Origin: Pedobacter nutrimenti
GTDB lineage: Bacteria > Bacteroidota > Bacteroidia > Sphingobacteriales > Sphingobacteriaceae
Length of the DNA: 64,000 bases
Direction of reading: 5' to 3'
Assembly: GCF_003208655.1 (NCBI RefSeq)
Contig: NZ_QKLU01000001.1
Coordinates: 62,001 to 126,000, forward strand
A program made the translations under genes and the position numbers. This document shows, piece by piece, positions 45,676 through 55,021 of the stretch (the stretch's first letter is position 1; each line of letters opens with the position of its first letter). The notes under the pieces are model-generated. The model ran no database searches. It was given only the letters and a program-made list of their open reading frames with translations, and was not told the origin of the DNA.

Positions 45676-46352
45676 GAGCTAATTCTCCAGTCTATTGGAG
45701 CAGCACCTTGTTCAATTAATTTTGAATTGGTCTTTGAAAAATGTTTGCAGCCAAAAAAGCCATTATAGGCCGAAAAAGGAGAGGGGTGTGCTGCTTTAAA
45801 TAAGGTATGCCTGGAAGGGTCAATTAAAACTGATTTGTTCTGGGCATACTTTCCCCATAATAAAAATACAAGTCCTTCTTTGTGGGCAGAAAGTTCTGTA
45901 ATGACTTTATCTGTAAAAATCTCCCAGCCTTTTCCCTGATGCGAACCAGGTTCATGCGCCCTTACTGTTAAGGTGGCATTGAGTAAAAGTACACCCTGAT
46001 CGGCCCACTCGGTCAGTTGTCCGTGAGCCGGCGTTTTAAAATTTTCTACATCGCTTTCCAGTTCCTTGTACATGTTTTTTAGGGAAGGCGGAACCGTAAT
46101 GCCTTTTTGTACAGAGAAGGATAAGCCATGCGCCTGTCCTGGTCCGTGATAAGGATCCTGGCCCAGAATGACCACTTTAACCTTGTCAAAGGGGGTATGG
46201 TTAAAAGCGTTAAAAATATCGGCACCCCTTGGGTAAACGGTATGGCCTTTTTGTTTCTCTTCCAGTAAAAAAGCTTTAAGAGACTTCATGTAGTCCTGAT
46301 CAAATTCTTTTTCCAGCCTGGCCAGCCAGCTGGGTTCTAATGCTGCCGACAT
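45672..46352 (-). CDS. ung: Uracil-DNA glycosylase (family 1)
   Basis: Two hundred and twenty-six residues from the ATG at 46352 (MSAALEPSWLARLEKEF); an in-frame start at 46436 would run into the thioredoxin-like gene. Active-site motifs are present: VVILGQDPYHGPGQAHGLSFS with the catalytic Asp, the Pro-rich loop (VPPSLKNMYKEL) and the DNA-intercalation loop AAHPSPFSAYNGFFG. It removes uracil from DNA. It follows the thioredoxin-like gene by 4 bp. Confidence 0.96.
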   Translation of the reverse strand: MSAALEPSWLARLEKEFDQDYMKSLKAFLLEEKQKGHTVYPRGADIFNAFNHTPFDKVKVVILGQDPYHGPGQAHGLSFSVQKGITVPPSLKNMYKELESDVENFKTPAHGQLTEWADQGVLLLNATLTVRAHEPGSHQGKGWEIFTDKVITELSAHKEGLVFLLWGKYAQNKSVLIDPSRHTLFKAAHPSPFSAYNGFFGCKHFSKTNSKLIEQGAAPIDWRISS

Positions 46353-46356
46353 AAAA

Positions 46357-46869
46357 TTATTTTGAGACGATGGCCAGTAAATCTTTTTCAAGACTTTGTC
46401 TTGGGCTTTCAACGATACGCCCGCTTTCTTTACCATCTTTAAAAACGATAAAAGTAGGCACCCGCTCTATATTTAAATTGTCGATAAGACCGTTCTCTGC
46501 TTTTTTGTTGCCATCAACACAAATCAGTGTAATGTTCTTTTCAGCAAAACCTGCAGCGTCCAGTACCTTGTAAAAATGAGGGACCTGTAATTTACTGTCC
46601 CCGCACCAGGTACCCAGTACAATGGTAATTTTTTTACCCGACAATAAAGGCTTTAAACTGTGTATCACAGTATCATTCACCGTATAATTAGGATATTCCA
46701 GGTCATACCTTTCCTTAAATTCAGGAAAGGACACCAGGTGTTTTCTGTCACAGGTATTGATCATAATTTCTTTGTTTCTGGAGTTGTCTTTTACTTGTTT
46801 GTTCAGGTCCTGCGCTTTTAATGCAGATGCGGCAAGCAGGCACAAAAATAAGCTGAGCATTCTTTTCAT
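46357..46869 (-). CDS. Exported thioredoxin-fold protein with single-cysteine active site
   Basis: One hundred and seventy residues: signal peptide (ending ALKAQ), then a thioredoxin fold with VLGTWCGDSKLQVPHFYKVL and the cis-Pro region RVPTFIVFKDGKESGRI. The usual CxxC is replaced by WCGDS, so only the first cysteine remains. A thiol-disulphide oxidoreductase needing two cysteines is therefore unlikely. A monothiol or peroxiredoxin-like role, or a purely binding one, is possible. It is co-directional with ung. Confidence 0.82.
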   Translation of the reverse strand: MKRMLSLFLCLLAASALKAQDLNKQVKDNSRNKEIMINTCDRKHLVSFPEFKERYDLEYPNYTVNDTVIHSLKPLLSGKKITIVLGTWCGDSKLQVPHFYKVLDAAGFAEKNITLICVDGNKKAENGLIDNLNIERVPTFIVFKDGKESGRIVESPRQSLEKDLLAIVSK

Positions 46870-47028
46870 TGGAATATAATTTATTGCTGCTATGAGCGGT
46901 ATTTAGCATAACATGCCGCAGATCCAGCCTGGTTTTGGGATACAATTATTTTTTTGCTGAAATTATAACTTTAAATCTAATTTCTGGTATTTAAACACGA
47001 TATTTGCAGAAAAAATTACAATAATAAT

Positions 47029-47568
47029 ATGCCAAACATAGTTCGTTTAATTTTAGGTTTTGCAATACTTGGCGCCGCCGTTACCCTGATGGTATTTGGC
47101 TTTTGGGGCTGGGGTATTTTAGCCGTGTTTATCAGTATTTTAGTGATCGTTACTTACTTTTTTAATGAAAATATGCTGCTTGCCCAATGGTTCCTGCGTA
47201 AGGACAATATGGCCAAGGCAGAAAGTTATCTGAAAAGAATTACCAATTATGAGAAACAACTGATCCGTGTTCAGCAAGGGTATTATAACCTGTTGATTGG
47301 TTTAATCGAGTCCAGAAAAGCACCAATGCAATCAGAGAAATATTTTAAGAAAGCACTTTCTTTGGGTTTACATATGGATCACAATGTGGCTTTGGCTAAA
47401 TTAAGCCTGGCTGGTATTGCAATGGGAAAAAGAAACAAAAGAGAAGCGCAGATGTATTTAACGGAAGCGAAAAAGGCCGATAAAAATAAATTACTGGCCG
47501 ATCAGATTAAACAAATGAAAGATCAGCTGGGTATGCTCGATAAGCAGCAGCAGGTTAGATACAGATAA
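47029..47568 (+). CDS. Membrane-anchored TPR-like protein
   Basis: One hundred and seventy-nine residues. Two closely spaced membrane helices (about 5-45) are followed by a cytoplasmic helical-repeat domain (about 55-170) of TPR type (AKAESYLKRITNYEK, QSEKYFKKALSLGLHMDHNVALAKLSLAGIAM, REAQMYLTEAKKAD). Function unknown; a scaffolding role is likely. A GATATTTG element lies 26 bp upstream of the ATG. The gene ends at a bidirectional terminator. Confidence 0.75.
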   Translation: MPNIVRLILGFAILGAAVTLMVFGFWGWGILAVFISILVIVTYFFNENMLLAQWFLRKDNMAKAESYLKRITNYEKQLIRVQQGYYNLLIGLIESRKAPMQSEKYFKKALSLGLHMDHNVALAKLSLAGIAMGKRNKREAQMYLTEAKKADKNKLLADQIKQMKDQLGMLDKQQQVRYR

Positions 47569-47599
47569 AAAAAAAGCCACAGATCATGTGGCTTTTTTT
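47569..47599. terminator. Bidirectional intrinsic terminator
   Basis: AAAAAAAGCCAC and GTGGCTTTTTTT pair around a 7-base loop (AGATCAT). With A- and T-runs on both sides, it can serve the TPR-like gene on the plus strand and the small convergent gene on the minus strand. Confidence 0.92.
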
Positions 47600-47813
47600 A
47601 TTTATCGCTTAAGCGGTCAAAATTTTCTTCTTCCATAGAAGCGGTAGTCCTGCTGATGATGTCGTCCTCGTAATCATCCTTAGACCGGTTAAAAAAGAGT
47701 TGCTCGGACTGAATGCGCTTAATCAATTGACGGATCAACGACAAGTCAAAAGCCTCTTTCTTTAATTTAATGCAATATTCGTTTTCTGTTATTTCAAGAC
47801 TTGAGTTGTTCAT
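47598..47813 (-). CDS. Small conserved-looking protein of unknown function
   Basis: Seventy-one residues, largely helical and charged: LEITENEYCIKLKKEAFDLSLIRQLIKRIQ at the start and an acidic second half (SKDDYEDDIISR ... EEENFDRLSDK). The first half looks like the N-terminal part of small antitoxin-like proteins, but no toxin gene is adjacent. It lies between two terminators, so it must have its own promoter. It is probably real given the defined terminators, but unassigned. Confidence 0.6.
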   Translation of the reverse strand: MNNSSLEITENEYCIKLKKEAFDLSLIRQLIKRIQSEQLFFNRSKDDYEDDIISRTTASMEEENFDRLSDK

Positions 47814-47844
47814 AAGTCAACAAATTTATTTGCCTAAAATTAAA

Positions 47845-47878
47845 AAAGGCTTACTATAATTTCTTATCGTAAGCCTTT
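47845..47878 (-). terminator. Intrinsic terminator of lysS
   Basis: On the minus strand AAAGGCTTAC pairs with GTAAGCCTTT and is followed by a T-run, 20 bp after the lysS stop. Confidence 0.85.
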
Positions 47879-47898
47879 AAATTTATGTTATCTCTTTG

Positions 47899-49620
47899 TT
47901 AAGAGAACCAGGCAGTTACCTCTTCTTTAGAAGGCATAGCAAGCTCCAGTTTTAGTTTTTTACGCATGCCGCCAAGGTCGTTAAAAACCTTGTTGGGATT
48001 AGCGCTTTTAAAATCTTCAACGGTATTGAATCCCATTTTACGGATGGCTTGTACCCAGTCTGCAGGAATGCCTGCATTGACAAAATCTTCATCACTGGTT
48101 ACTTTCTCTTTTTTCTCCGGACGCATCTGAGGGAAAAACAATACTTCCTGGATGGTGCTTTGATTGGTCATCAGCATCACCAAACGGTCTATTCCGATAC
48201 CCAAACCAGAGGTTGGAGGCATACCATATTCCAGGGCACGGATAAAGTCATCATCCATGACCATGGCTTCATCATCACCTCTGGCAGCCAGTTTAAGCTG
48301 ATCTTCGAAACGTTCTTTCTGGTCAATCGGATCGTTCAGCTCTGAATAAGCATTTCCTATCTCTTTACCCATCACAAAAAGCTCAAAACGTTCAACCAAA
48401 CCAGCCTTGCTTCTGTGTTTTTTGGCAAGCGGGGTCATTTCCAAAGGGTAATCTGTAATATAGGTCGGCTGGATCAAATTGGCTTCTACTTTTTCGCTGA
48501 ACAGTTCATCCACCAGTTTACCGCGTCCCATAGAAGAATCGATTTCAATGCCCAGTTTTTTACAGGTTTCCTTCAACTGTTCTTCGGTCATTTGGGAAAC
48601 ATCAATACCTGTATATTTTTCAATCGACTCGTACATGGTCAGTTTTTCATAAGGCCCTTCAAAGTTGATGTTATGTTCACCTACCTTTACAATGGCCGAA
48701 CCATGAATGGCCGTGGCAATTTTTTCCAGACATTCTTCCACCATGCCCATCATCCAGATGTAGTCTTTATAGGCAACATAGATTTCCATAGAGGTAAACT
48801 CCGGATTATGGGTACGGTCCATGCCTTCATTTCTGAACATTTTTCCGAACTCATACACCCCGTCAAAACCAGCTACAATAAGTCTTTTCAAATAAAGCTC
48901 ATTGGCAATACGCAGGTATAAAGGCATATCGAGCGTATTGTGGTGCGTGGCAAAAGGACGTGCAGCAGCACCACCATGAATTGGCTGTAAAATAGGGGTT
49001 TCCACTTCCATCCAGCCCTGCTCATCAAAGTAGTTCCGCATGGTGTTGATCACTTTGGAACGGTTGATGAAAATCTGTTTGAAATCCGGATTGACCGTTA
49101 AATCTACATAACGTTGTCTGTAACGCAATTCCGGATCTGTGAAAGCATCAAAGGTATTTCCTTCTTCATCACGTCTGACTACCGGTAGCGGTTTTAAAGA
49201 TTTAGACAGTAATTTAAGTTCGGTAACGTGCAGGGAAATTTCACCGGTCTGTGTGGTAAACATATAACCTTTAACACCGATAAAGTCGCCAAGGTCCAGC
49301 AGTTTTTTGAACACCGTATTGTATAAGGTTTTGTCTTCTCCCGGACAAAGATCATCTCTTTTTAAATAGATTTGCAGCCTACCGGTAGAATCCTGTAATT
49401 CCACAAAAGAAGCACTTCCCATAATCCTTCTGGACATGATCCTTCCGGCAATGCTGATGTTCTTATAGGCTGTTTTATCTCTTTCGTAGTTTGCTAAAAT
49501 ATCTGCTGCATTGGCATTGATTTCAAATGCTTCAGCAGGGTAGGGTTCGATACCCAATTCACGGAGCTGACTTAAGGAATTTCTCCGCAGCAGCTCTAGT
49601 TCTGATAGTCCTGTACTCAT
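47899..49620 (-). CDS. lysS: Lysyl-tRNA synthetase, class II
   Basis: Five hundred and seventy-three residues. An OB-fold anticodon-binding domain (about 50-170) precedes the class II core: motif 1 around [20 protein letters not shown], motif 2 ([15 protein letters not shown]) and motif 3 ([12 protein letters not shown]). The roughly 70-residue C-terminal extension ([13 protein letters not shown] ... [14 protein letters not shown]) carries a helix-hairpin-like segment seen in Bacteroidota LysS. It has its own terminator. Confidence 0.97.
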   Translation of the reverse strand: MSTGLSELELLRRNSLSQLRELGIEPYPAEAFEINANAADILANYERDKTAYKNISIAGRIMSRRIMGSASFVELQDSTGRLQIYLKRDDLCPGEDKTLYNTVFKKLLDLGDFIGVKGYMFTTQTGEISLHVTELKLLSKSLKPLPVVRRDEEGNTFDAFTDPELRYRQRYVDLTVNPDFKQIFINRSKVINTMRNYFDEQGWMEVETPILQPIHGGAAARPFATHHNTLDMPLYLRIANELYLKRLIVAGFDGVYEFGKMFRNEGMDRTHNPEFTSMEIYVAYKDYIWMMGMVEECLEKIATAIHGSAIVKVGEHNINFEGPYEKLTMYESIEKYTGIDVSQMTEEQLKETCKKLGIEIDSSMGRGKLVDELFSEKVEANLIQPTYITDYPLEMTPLAKKHRSKAGLVERFELFVMGKEIGNAYSELNDPIDQKERFEDQLKLAARGDDEAMVMDDDFIRALEYGMPPTSGLGIGIDRLVMLMTNQSTIQEVLFFPQMRPEKKEKVTSDEDFVNAGIPADWVQAIRKMGFNTVEDFKSANPNKVFNDLGGMRKKLKLELAMPSKEEVTAWFS

Positions 49621-49744
49621 ATCTCTTTTATATGCGGCTGGTTGCCGTATAGCTTTTTTGAATTGTATTTTAAAATTAGGTAAATTTAAGAATTTGAAGT
49701 CTCATTTATGGAGCTAATTTGAATTATAGAAGCGAAAATTCAAA

Positions 49745-51658
49745 TTATTCACTTTCAACGGATTCTTTGTACATCTCATCGATGTCGGCTGCATATTTTT
49801 TCTCTATTACCTTCCTTTTGGGTTTCATGGTCGGGGTGATTTCGCCTTCGTCCATACTAAAGGGATTTCGTTTCACCTTAAAGTTTTTGATCCGCTCAAA
49901 CTTGGCCAGTTCCCCGGAGTATTTGCGGATGTCCTGTCCGATCCAGTCTTTAATCTCCTGGTTTTCAATAAACAGGTCTGGCGCTGCAAAAAAAGAATCG
50001 GGCAGTTTAAAAGCTTCTTGTAAATTTTCACGGTTTGGAATAACAATGGCTGTCAGGTATTCCCGTTTGTCACCAATTAAAAACAATTGTTCAATTTTAA
50101 GGCTTTTCAGGTAAATGTTTTCAACAGGACTTGGATAAACATTTTTTCCAAAAGCATTTACAATCATGTTTTTAAGGCGGTCTGTGATCTGTAAATTGCC
50201 TTTATAGAAACGACCTATATCTCCGGTATGGAACCAATTGTTTTTATCTATAGCTTCTGCAGTTTCAGCAGGTTTGTTAAAATAACCCTGCATCACACAA
50301 TGTCCGCGCACAATGATTTCTCCTTCTGCACATTCAAAATCCGGATCAAAAGTATCATGTGTCTGAATGCTGATCATCTCTTTGGTTTCCACATCCTGTA
50401 TTCCAACCTCTATGCCCGGAATGATGCGGCCAACGGTTCCATAAACTTGTCTGTCGTACTCTGTTACAGCCATAACGGGTGAGGTTTCGGTAAGGCCAAA
50501 ACCTTCCAGTATTTTAATACCCAGGTTCCCGAAAAATTCCCCGACGTTTTTTGGCAAAGCGGCTCCACCGGAAATCATAAACTTTAGCCTTCCTCCGGTT
50601 TTCTCCTTGATTTTACTGAAGACCAGTTTTTCGGCAATGGCTTTTTCAGCAGAAAGTAATATACCTGGTGTTTTTCCAGCTTCTTTTTTTCTTCTGTAAT
50701 CCTGTCCTGTTTTCAGGGCCCATAAAAATATTTTAGCTTTCAGACCGCCTTCAGCTGTTCCGCTTTTTATCGCTTTATCATGTATCCTTTCCAGTAGGCG
50801 GGGTACACAGCTCATTACGGTTGGCCTAATTTCGGCCATGTTTTTTGCCAACAGTTCCAGACTTTGGGCATAGGCTATTTTGCAGCCCTGTGCGCAGCAG
50901 ACATGGTAAGTTGCGGTTCGTTCAAAAACGTGCGACAAGGGTAAAAAAGAAAGAAAAGTCTCTGTTTCATCAATGACAGGGATCTGCTGCAGACATACTT
51001 TTACATTTTCAACAAAATTTCCATGCGATAACATGACCCCTTTGGGGGTTCCTGTTGTTCCCGAAGTATAAATCAGAGAGGAAAGGTCCGATGGCCTCAA
51101 TGATAAACGGATGGTGGTGATCTGTATTCTTTCTTCCGGACTGATGTCTTTTTTTGAAGTTAAAATGTGTTCAAAGCTGATGATTTCTGCACGAAGATCT
51201 GGCGGAACAGGCGTTTTGGTGTATTCCGCAAATGCAGGAATGATATAGTGTAAATGTTTGCAGTTGTCTGCAATTTTTAAAATCTTTTTAAACAAAAATG
51301 GATTGCCCACCAATATGGCCTTGATGCCTGAATCATTGATAATGTATTCTACTTCCTGTTCTGAGAGTGTCGGATAGATGGAAACATTAATGGCCCCGAT
51401 TTGCTGGATGCCCTGGTCATAGTACACATACTCTGGTGAATTCTCTATCATGAGCCCCATTCTGTCTCCCTTAACAATGCCTTTGCCCAGAAAAAAGGCA
51501 GCCACGGCATCTGCACGCTGTAGGGTTGTTCCGAATGAAATTTCTTCCCATTCTGTGTTTTCTTTATGGATAAGAAAGGTTTCTTCGGGTTTGTGAATGT
51601 TCTCTACTACATTTCTAAGTAGGCTGGGGATCGTAGAGAACTCATTAAATGATACCAT
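49745..51658 (-). CDS. Long-chain acyl-CoA synthetase (AMP-forming)
   Basis: Six hundred and thirty-seven residues from the ATG at 51658 (MVSFNEFSTIPSLL); an ATG at 51685 adds nine. ANL-superfamily motifs: P-loop SSLIYTSGTTGTPKGVMLSHGN, GYxxTE-like EGFGLTETSPV, and the hinge region WFHTGDIGRF ... DRLKNMIVNAFGKNVYP. The length and order match FadD15/eukaryotic ACSL-type ligases that activate long-chain fatty acids with CoA. It could feed fatty acids to phospholipid recycling. Its 3' end is 125 bp from lysS. Confidence 0.92.
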   Translation of the reverse strand: MVSFNEFSTIPSLLRNVVENIHKPEETFLIHKENTEWEEISFGTTLQRADAVAAFFLGKGIVKGDRMGLMIENSPEYVYYDQGIQQIGAINVSIYPTLSEQEVEYIINDSGIKAILVGNPFLFKKILKIADNCKHLHYIIPAFAEYTKTPVPPDLRAEIISFEHILTSKKDISPEERIQITTIRLSLRPSDLSSLIYTSGTTGTPKGVMLSHGNFVENVKVCLQQIPVIDETETFLSFLPLSHVFERTATYHVCCAQGCKIAYAQSLELLAKNMAEIRPTVMSCVPRLLERIHDKAIKSGTAEGGLKAKIFLWALKTGQDYRRKKEAGKTPGILLSAEKAIAEKLVFSKIKEKTGGRLKFMISGGAALPKNVGEFFGNLGIKILEGFGLTETSPVMAVTEYDRQVYGTVGRIIPGIEVGIQDVETKEMISIQTHDTFDPDFECAEGEIIVRGHCVMQGYFNKPAETAEAIDKNNWFHTGDIGRFYKGNLQITDRLKNMIVNAFGKNVYPSPVENIYLKSLKIEQLFLIGDKREYLTAIVIPNRENLQEAFKLPDSFFAAPDLFIENQEIKDWIGQDIRKYSGELAKFERIKNFKVKRNPFSMDEGEITPTMKPKRKVIEKKYAADIDEMYKESVESE

Positions 51659-51711
51659 AGTATATTGTTTTGCTTGCGGGGGCAATGATAAACTTTTACA
51701 TTTAAAAATGC

Positions 51712-51735
51712 AAAAAGGGCACCTAGGTGCCCTTT
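51712..51735 (-). terminator. Intrinsic terminator of the isc operon
   Basis: A perfect 22-bp palindrome (51714-51735, arms AAAGGGCACCT/AGGTGCCCTTT), followed on the minus strand by more Ts, 20 bp after the IscA-type gene. Confidence 0.88.
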
Positions 51736-51755
51736 ACAAATATAGTGAATGTCTT

Positions 51756-52082
51756 TTAAACAGAAAAACTCTCGCCACAGCCACAAGAACGGCTTGCATT
51801 TGGGTTATTGAAATTAAACCCTTTTCCGTTTAAACCATCTGAAAAATCAAGCTCTGTACCGGCAAGATAAAGGAATGATTTCATGTCCAGGGCAATTCTG
51901 ATTCCCCTGTCTTCAAAAAACTGATCCCCCGTCTTCTCTTCGTTGTCAAAATCTAAATTGTAAGACAAACCAGAGCAGCCTCCTCCTTTTACAGAAACCC
52001 GCAGAAAATAATCTGAACCCAGCTGCGAATCCTGCATCAGGTGCTCAATTTTGCTTTTTGCTTTATCGGTTATCGTGATCAT
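51756..52082 (-). CDS. Iron-sulfur cluster carrier, IscA/HesB type
   Basis: One hundred and eight residues with the A-type carrier cysteines: one in GGGCSGLSY and two in the C-terminal SCGCGESF. It accepts or passes on iron-sulfur clusters. It is the last gene of an iscS-iscU-iscA operon, 35 bp after iscU. There is no iscR, hscAB or fdx in this cluster. Confidence 0.95.
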   Translation of the reverse strand: MITITDKAKSKIEHLMQDSQLGSDYFLRVSVKGGGCSGLSYNLDFDNEEKTGDQFFEDRGIRIALDMKSFLYLAGTELDFSDGLNGKGFNFNNPNASRSCGCGESFSV

Positions 52083-52117
52083 CGTTTTAAGTATTAATGT
52101 ATTGAATATCGGGGCGC

Positions 52118-52531
52118 TTAGTGGTGCGATTTAGCCAGTTCGATTGGCTCCATACCATTTTTTACCCTGTAGTCGTTGATGGCAGATTTAATGGCATCTT
52201 CGGCCAGCACAGAGCAGTGGATTTTTACAGGCGGTAAAGCCAGTTCTTCCACAATATCCATGTTGTCAATGGTTAATGCCTCATCAACTGTTTTTCCCTT
52301 TAGCCATTCTGTTGCCAATGAAGAAGAAGCAATTGCCGATCCACAGCCAAATGTTTTAAATTTAGCATCAGTAATGATGTTGTTTTCGTCTACTTCAATC
52401 TGAAGACGCATTACATCACCACATTCAGGTGCGCCAACAAGACCTGTACCTACAGATTTGCTGTCTTTATTTAAAGTACCAACATTGCGCGGGTTGGTAT
52501 AGTGTTCCATTACTTTTTCTGAGTATGCCAT
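52118..52531 (-). CDS. iscU: Iron-sulfur cluster scaffold IscU
   Basis: One hundred and thirty-seven residues; the three ligand cysteines lie in GAPECGDVM, KTFGCGSAIASSS and VKIHCSVLAEDA, with the family start YSEKVMEHYTNPRNVG. It assembles [2Fe-2S] clusters from IscS-derived sulfur. The chaperone-recognition LPPVK segment is present although no hscA lies nearby. Confidence 0.97.
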   Translation of the reverse strand: MAYSEKVMEHYTNPRNVGTLNKDSKSVGTGLVGAPECGDVMRLQIEVDENNIITDAKFKTFGCGSAIASSSLATEWLKGKTVDEALTIDNMDIVEELALPPVKIHCSVLAEDAIKSAINDYRVKNGMEPIELAKSHH

Positions 52532-52582
52532 TTTTATTTCCTCCGGGCCAAAAGGCCTCTAGTTATATTTTTATACAAAGGG

Positions 52583-53794
52583 CTAGTGTTCTGCCCATTC
52601 AATTTTACTTAAATCAATTCCTTCTTTGAACATTTCCCACAATGGAGAAAGGTCTCTTAAGTGATTAACTGCCTTTTTGGTGTTTTCAATGGCGTAATCA
52701 ATTTCTTCTTCAGTGGTAAAACGGCCCAATCCAAAACGGATAGATGAATGTGCCAGGTCATCAGAAAGACCTAAGTTTTTTAATACATAAGAAGGCTCCA
52801 GTGAAGCAGATGTACAGGCAGATCCTGAAGATACCGCAAGATCTTTCATCGCCATCATCAGGCCTTCACCTTCTACATATTTAAAGGAGATGTTGGCCAC
52901 ATGTGGCAGACGGTGCTGGGTGTTACCGTTTACATAGCTCTCTTCCATTTTTGTCAGTGCAGACTCCAGTTTATCCCGCAGGCGGGAAAGGCGTTTTGCT
53001 TCTTCATCCATTTCCAAACGGCAAAGCTCACATGCTTTTCCTAAACCAACAATGCCCGGTACATTAAGGGTTCCCGAACGCATTCCGCGTTCATGGCCAC
53101 CACCGTCCATTTGTGCAGTAACTTTTACCCTTGGGTTTTTACGGCGTACATACAATACACCAACTCCCTTAGGGCCATACATTTTATGTGCAGAAAATGC
53201 CATCAGGTCAATGCCATCTGCATTTACATCTACAGGTATTTTTCCAACAGCCTGGGTTGCATCAGTCATAAACAGTGCACCATGTTTGTGTGCAATTGCT
53301 GCAATTTCTTTGATGGGCTGAACAACACCGATTTCGTTGTTGCCATACATAATGGTCACCAATATGGTTTGTTCAGTCATGGCAGCTTCCAGCTCCTGCA
53401 GGTCAATCAGCCCGTCCGATTTCACTTGAAGATAGGTTACTTTTGCACCGGCTTTTTCCAAATGTTTACAGGTATCCAAAACCGCTTTATGTTCTGTAGT
53501 GGCTGTAATGATGTGGTTACCTTTATCTTTATACATCTCAAACACACCTTTGATACCAAGGTTATCTGCTTCAGTTGCACCAGAGGTAAAGATGATTTCT
53601 TTTTCTGTACAGCCAATCAGTTTTCCGACTTGTTCACGGGCGTAATCAACCGCTTCTTCTGCAACCCAGCCAAAAGCGTGGTTACGGCTGGCCGCATTAC
53701 CAAATTTACTGGTGAAATAAGGCAGCATAGCTTCCAAGACCCTCGGATCCAGAGGTGTTGTAGCATTGTTATCTAGATAAATAGGAAGTTCCAT
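52583..53794 (-). CDS. iscS: Cysteine desulfurase IscS
   Basis: Four hundred and three residues: PLP-enzyme fold with the lysine in [18 protein letters not shown], and the long active-site loop with the catalytic cysteine in [17 protein letters not shown], typical of group I IscS. It supplies sulfur for clusters and tRNA thiolation. First gene of the isc operon. Confidence 0.97.
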   Translation of the reverse strand: MELPIYLDNNATTPLDPRVLEAMLPYFTSKFGNAASRNHAFGWVAEEAVDYAREQVGKLIGCTEKEIIFTSGATEADNLGIKGVFEMYKDKGNHIITATTEHKAVLDTCKHLEKAGAKVTYLQVKSDGLIDLQELEAAMTEQTILVTIMYGNNEIGVVQPIKEIAAIAHKHGALFMTDATQAVGKIPVDVNADGIDLMAFSAHKMYGPKGVGVLYVRRKNPRVKVTAQMDGGGHERGMRSGTLNVPGIVGLGKACELCRLEMDEEAKRLSRLRDKLESALTKMEESYVNGNTQHRLPHVANISFKYVEGEGLMMAMKDLAVSSGSACTSASLEPSYVLKNLGLSDDLAHSSIRFGLGRFTTEEEIDYAIENTKKAVNHLRDLSPLWEMFKEGIDLSKIEWAEH

Positions 53795-53820
53795 TATATA
53801 TTATTATTCTTAATTGAACA

Positions 53821-53848
53821 CAAAGATACGAAAAAAGATTGCCAACAA
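53821..53848 (-). promoter_or_regulatory. Promoter of the isc operon
   Basis: On the minus strand TTG (53846-53848), a 17-bp spacer and TATCTTTG (53828-53821) resemble the Bacteroidota consensus; the iscS ATG lies 26 bp downstream. Confidence 0.5.
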
Positions 53849-53891
53849 TTATAAATAATAGCTATGAGGCTATAGGGAAAACATGCATTTT

Positions 53892-53899
53892 TACATTTG
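53892..53899 (+). promoter_or_regulatory. Possible promoter -7 box of the epimerase gene
   Basis: TACATTTG, 18 bp before the ATG at 53918; no clear -33 element. Confidence 0.35.
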
Positions 53900-53917
53900 T
53901 TTAACGTTTGAAGAAAG

Positions 53918-54331
53918 ATGAAGAAAATCGAACACATAGGTATAGCCGTACACAGCATACAGGAATCAAGGGGGTTATATGAAAAATTACTGGGTACAAA
54001 TTGTTATAAAACAGAGCTGGTCGCTTCTGAGGGGGTAAATACGGCCTTTTTTAAAACAGGTGAAAATAAAATTGAATTGCTGGAGTCTACAGATGAGCAG
54101 GGGCCGATTGCAAAGTTTCTGGCCAAAAAAGGAGAGGGGATTCACCATATTGCTTTTGATGTAGAAGATATTTTTGCAGAAATGGAAAGGCTAAAATCAG
54201 AAGGTTTTGTGTTGCTCAATGAAGTTCCTAAAAAGGGTGCAGACCATAAACTGGTTTGTTTTGTACATCCTAAAAGTACTGGTGGGGTGCTGGTTGAATT
54301 GTGTCAGGAAATAACTGAAAATAATGGATAA
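53918..54331 (+). CDS. mce: Methylmalonyl-CoA epimerase
   Basis: One hundred and thirty-seven residues, glyoxalase/VOC fold: IEHIGIAVHSI with the first metal His, KIELLEST, GEGIHHIAFDVEDI, and the final metal Glu in GVLVELCQ. It interconverts the epimers of methylmalonyl-CoA between propionyl-CoA carboxylase and the mutase. Overlaps the next small gene by 8 bp. Confidence 0.93.
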   Translation: MKKIEHIGIAVHSIQESRGLYEKLLGTNCYKTELVASEGVNTAFFKTGENKIELLESTDEQGPIAKFLAKKGEGIHHIAFDVEDIFAEMERLKSEGFVLLNEVPKKGADHKLVCFVHPKSTGGVLVELCQEITENNG

Positions 54332-54611
54332 TACGGCCGCGCTTCAAAGAATACTGGAAAAGGATTTTGAAATCCGGGGCGCTTTGTCGGAAGCGGGTTT
54401 GCTGGATACGCTTACCGCTGCTTTTGCTTATCTGGTGGAAAATGACCTTCCAAAAATGATGAATATACTATACAGGGCCGATGTGAACGAAGAAAAGCTG
54501 AAAGCGCTTTTAGCTGAACAAGGAGAAAGATCGCCTGCGGAAATCATTGCCGGAGCCTATTTAGACCGCCAAAAAGAGAAGGTGGAAACCTGGAAAAAAT
54601 ACAGCAGGTAA
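54324..54611 (+). CDS. Small helical protein of unknown function
   Basis: Ninety-five residues, all helical by eye, starting MDNTAALQRILEKDF, with a mid segment LVENDLPKMMNILYRADVNEEKL. It starts inside the last 8 bp of mce, so expression is coupled. No known domain; Bacteroidota often carry a similar small protein next to mce, so an association with that pathway or simple operon hitch-hiking is possible. Confidence 0.75.
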   Translation: MDNTAALQRILEKDFEIRGALSEAGLLDTLTAAFAYLVENDLPKMMNILYRADVNEEKLKALLAEQGERSPAEIIAGAYLDRQKEKVETWKKYSR

Positions 54612-54701
54612 ATTTTTTTAGTATGTACTTGCTATTGAAAAATAAAATTAAGATATTTGCATCCTTAAAAATAAGCGACACATAAGTTATAATATAATAA
54701 T

Positions 54702-54950
54702 ATGAAAAAAGATCTGCATCCATCAAACTATAGATTCGTAGTATTTAAAGATATGTCTAACGAATATGCTTTTTTAACGAAATCTTGTGTAGATACTAAA
54801 GAGACTATCAAATGGGAAGACGGTAATGAGTATCCTCTGTACAAATTAGAGATTTCTCATACTTCACACCCTTTCTATACTGGTAAAATGAAGTTGGTAG
54901 ATACTGCTGGTCGTATTGATAAATTCAAAACTCGTTACGCTAAAAAGTAA
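54702..54950 (+). CDS. rpmE2: 50S ribosomal protein L31, type B
   Basis: Eighty-two residues: [63 protein letters not shown]. The zinc-binding CxxC of type A L31 is absent, as is usual for the type B form. Followed by a strong terminator. Confidence 0.96.
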   Translation: MKKDLHPSNYRFVVFKDMSNEYAFLTKSCVDTKETIKWEDGNEYPLYKLEISHTSHPFYTGKMKLVDTAGRIDKFKTRYAKK

Positions 54951-54975
54951 TTCTGCAAACAGAAAAATTATTTTG

Positions 54976-55008
54976 AAGTCCCGTTGCTATAGCTGCGGGA
55001 CTTTTTTT
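54976..55008 (+). terminator. Intrinsic terminator of rpmE2
   Basis: AAGTCCCG (54976-54983) pairs with CGGGACTT (54996-55003) and a T-run follows, 25 bp after the L31 stop. Confidence 0.9.
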
Positions 55009-55021
55009 ATTTTTGTTGCTT

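Noticed and set aside
47598..47813. Toxin-antitoxin pair
   Set aside because: Only one small gene lies between the two terminators; no partner toxin frame is visible nearby.
48049..48921. Two plus-strand frames opposite lysS
   Set aside because: Antisense shadows of a conserved aminoacyl-tRNA synthetase; no signal or motif.
53093..53776. 227-codon plus-strand frame opposite iscS
   Set aside because: It is antisense to a fully conserved cysteine desulfurase, and its translation is Cys/Phe-rich with no domain pattern.
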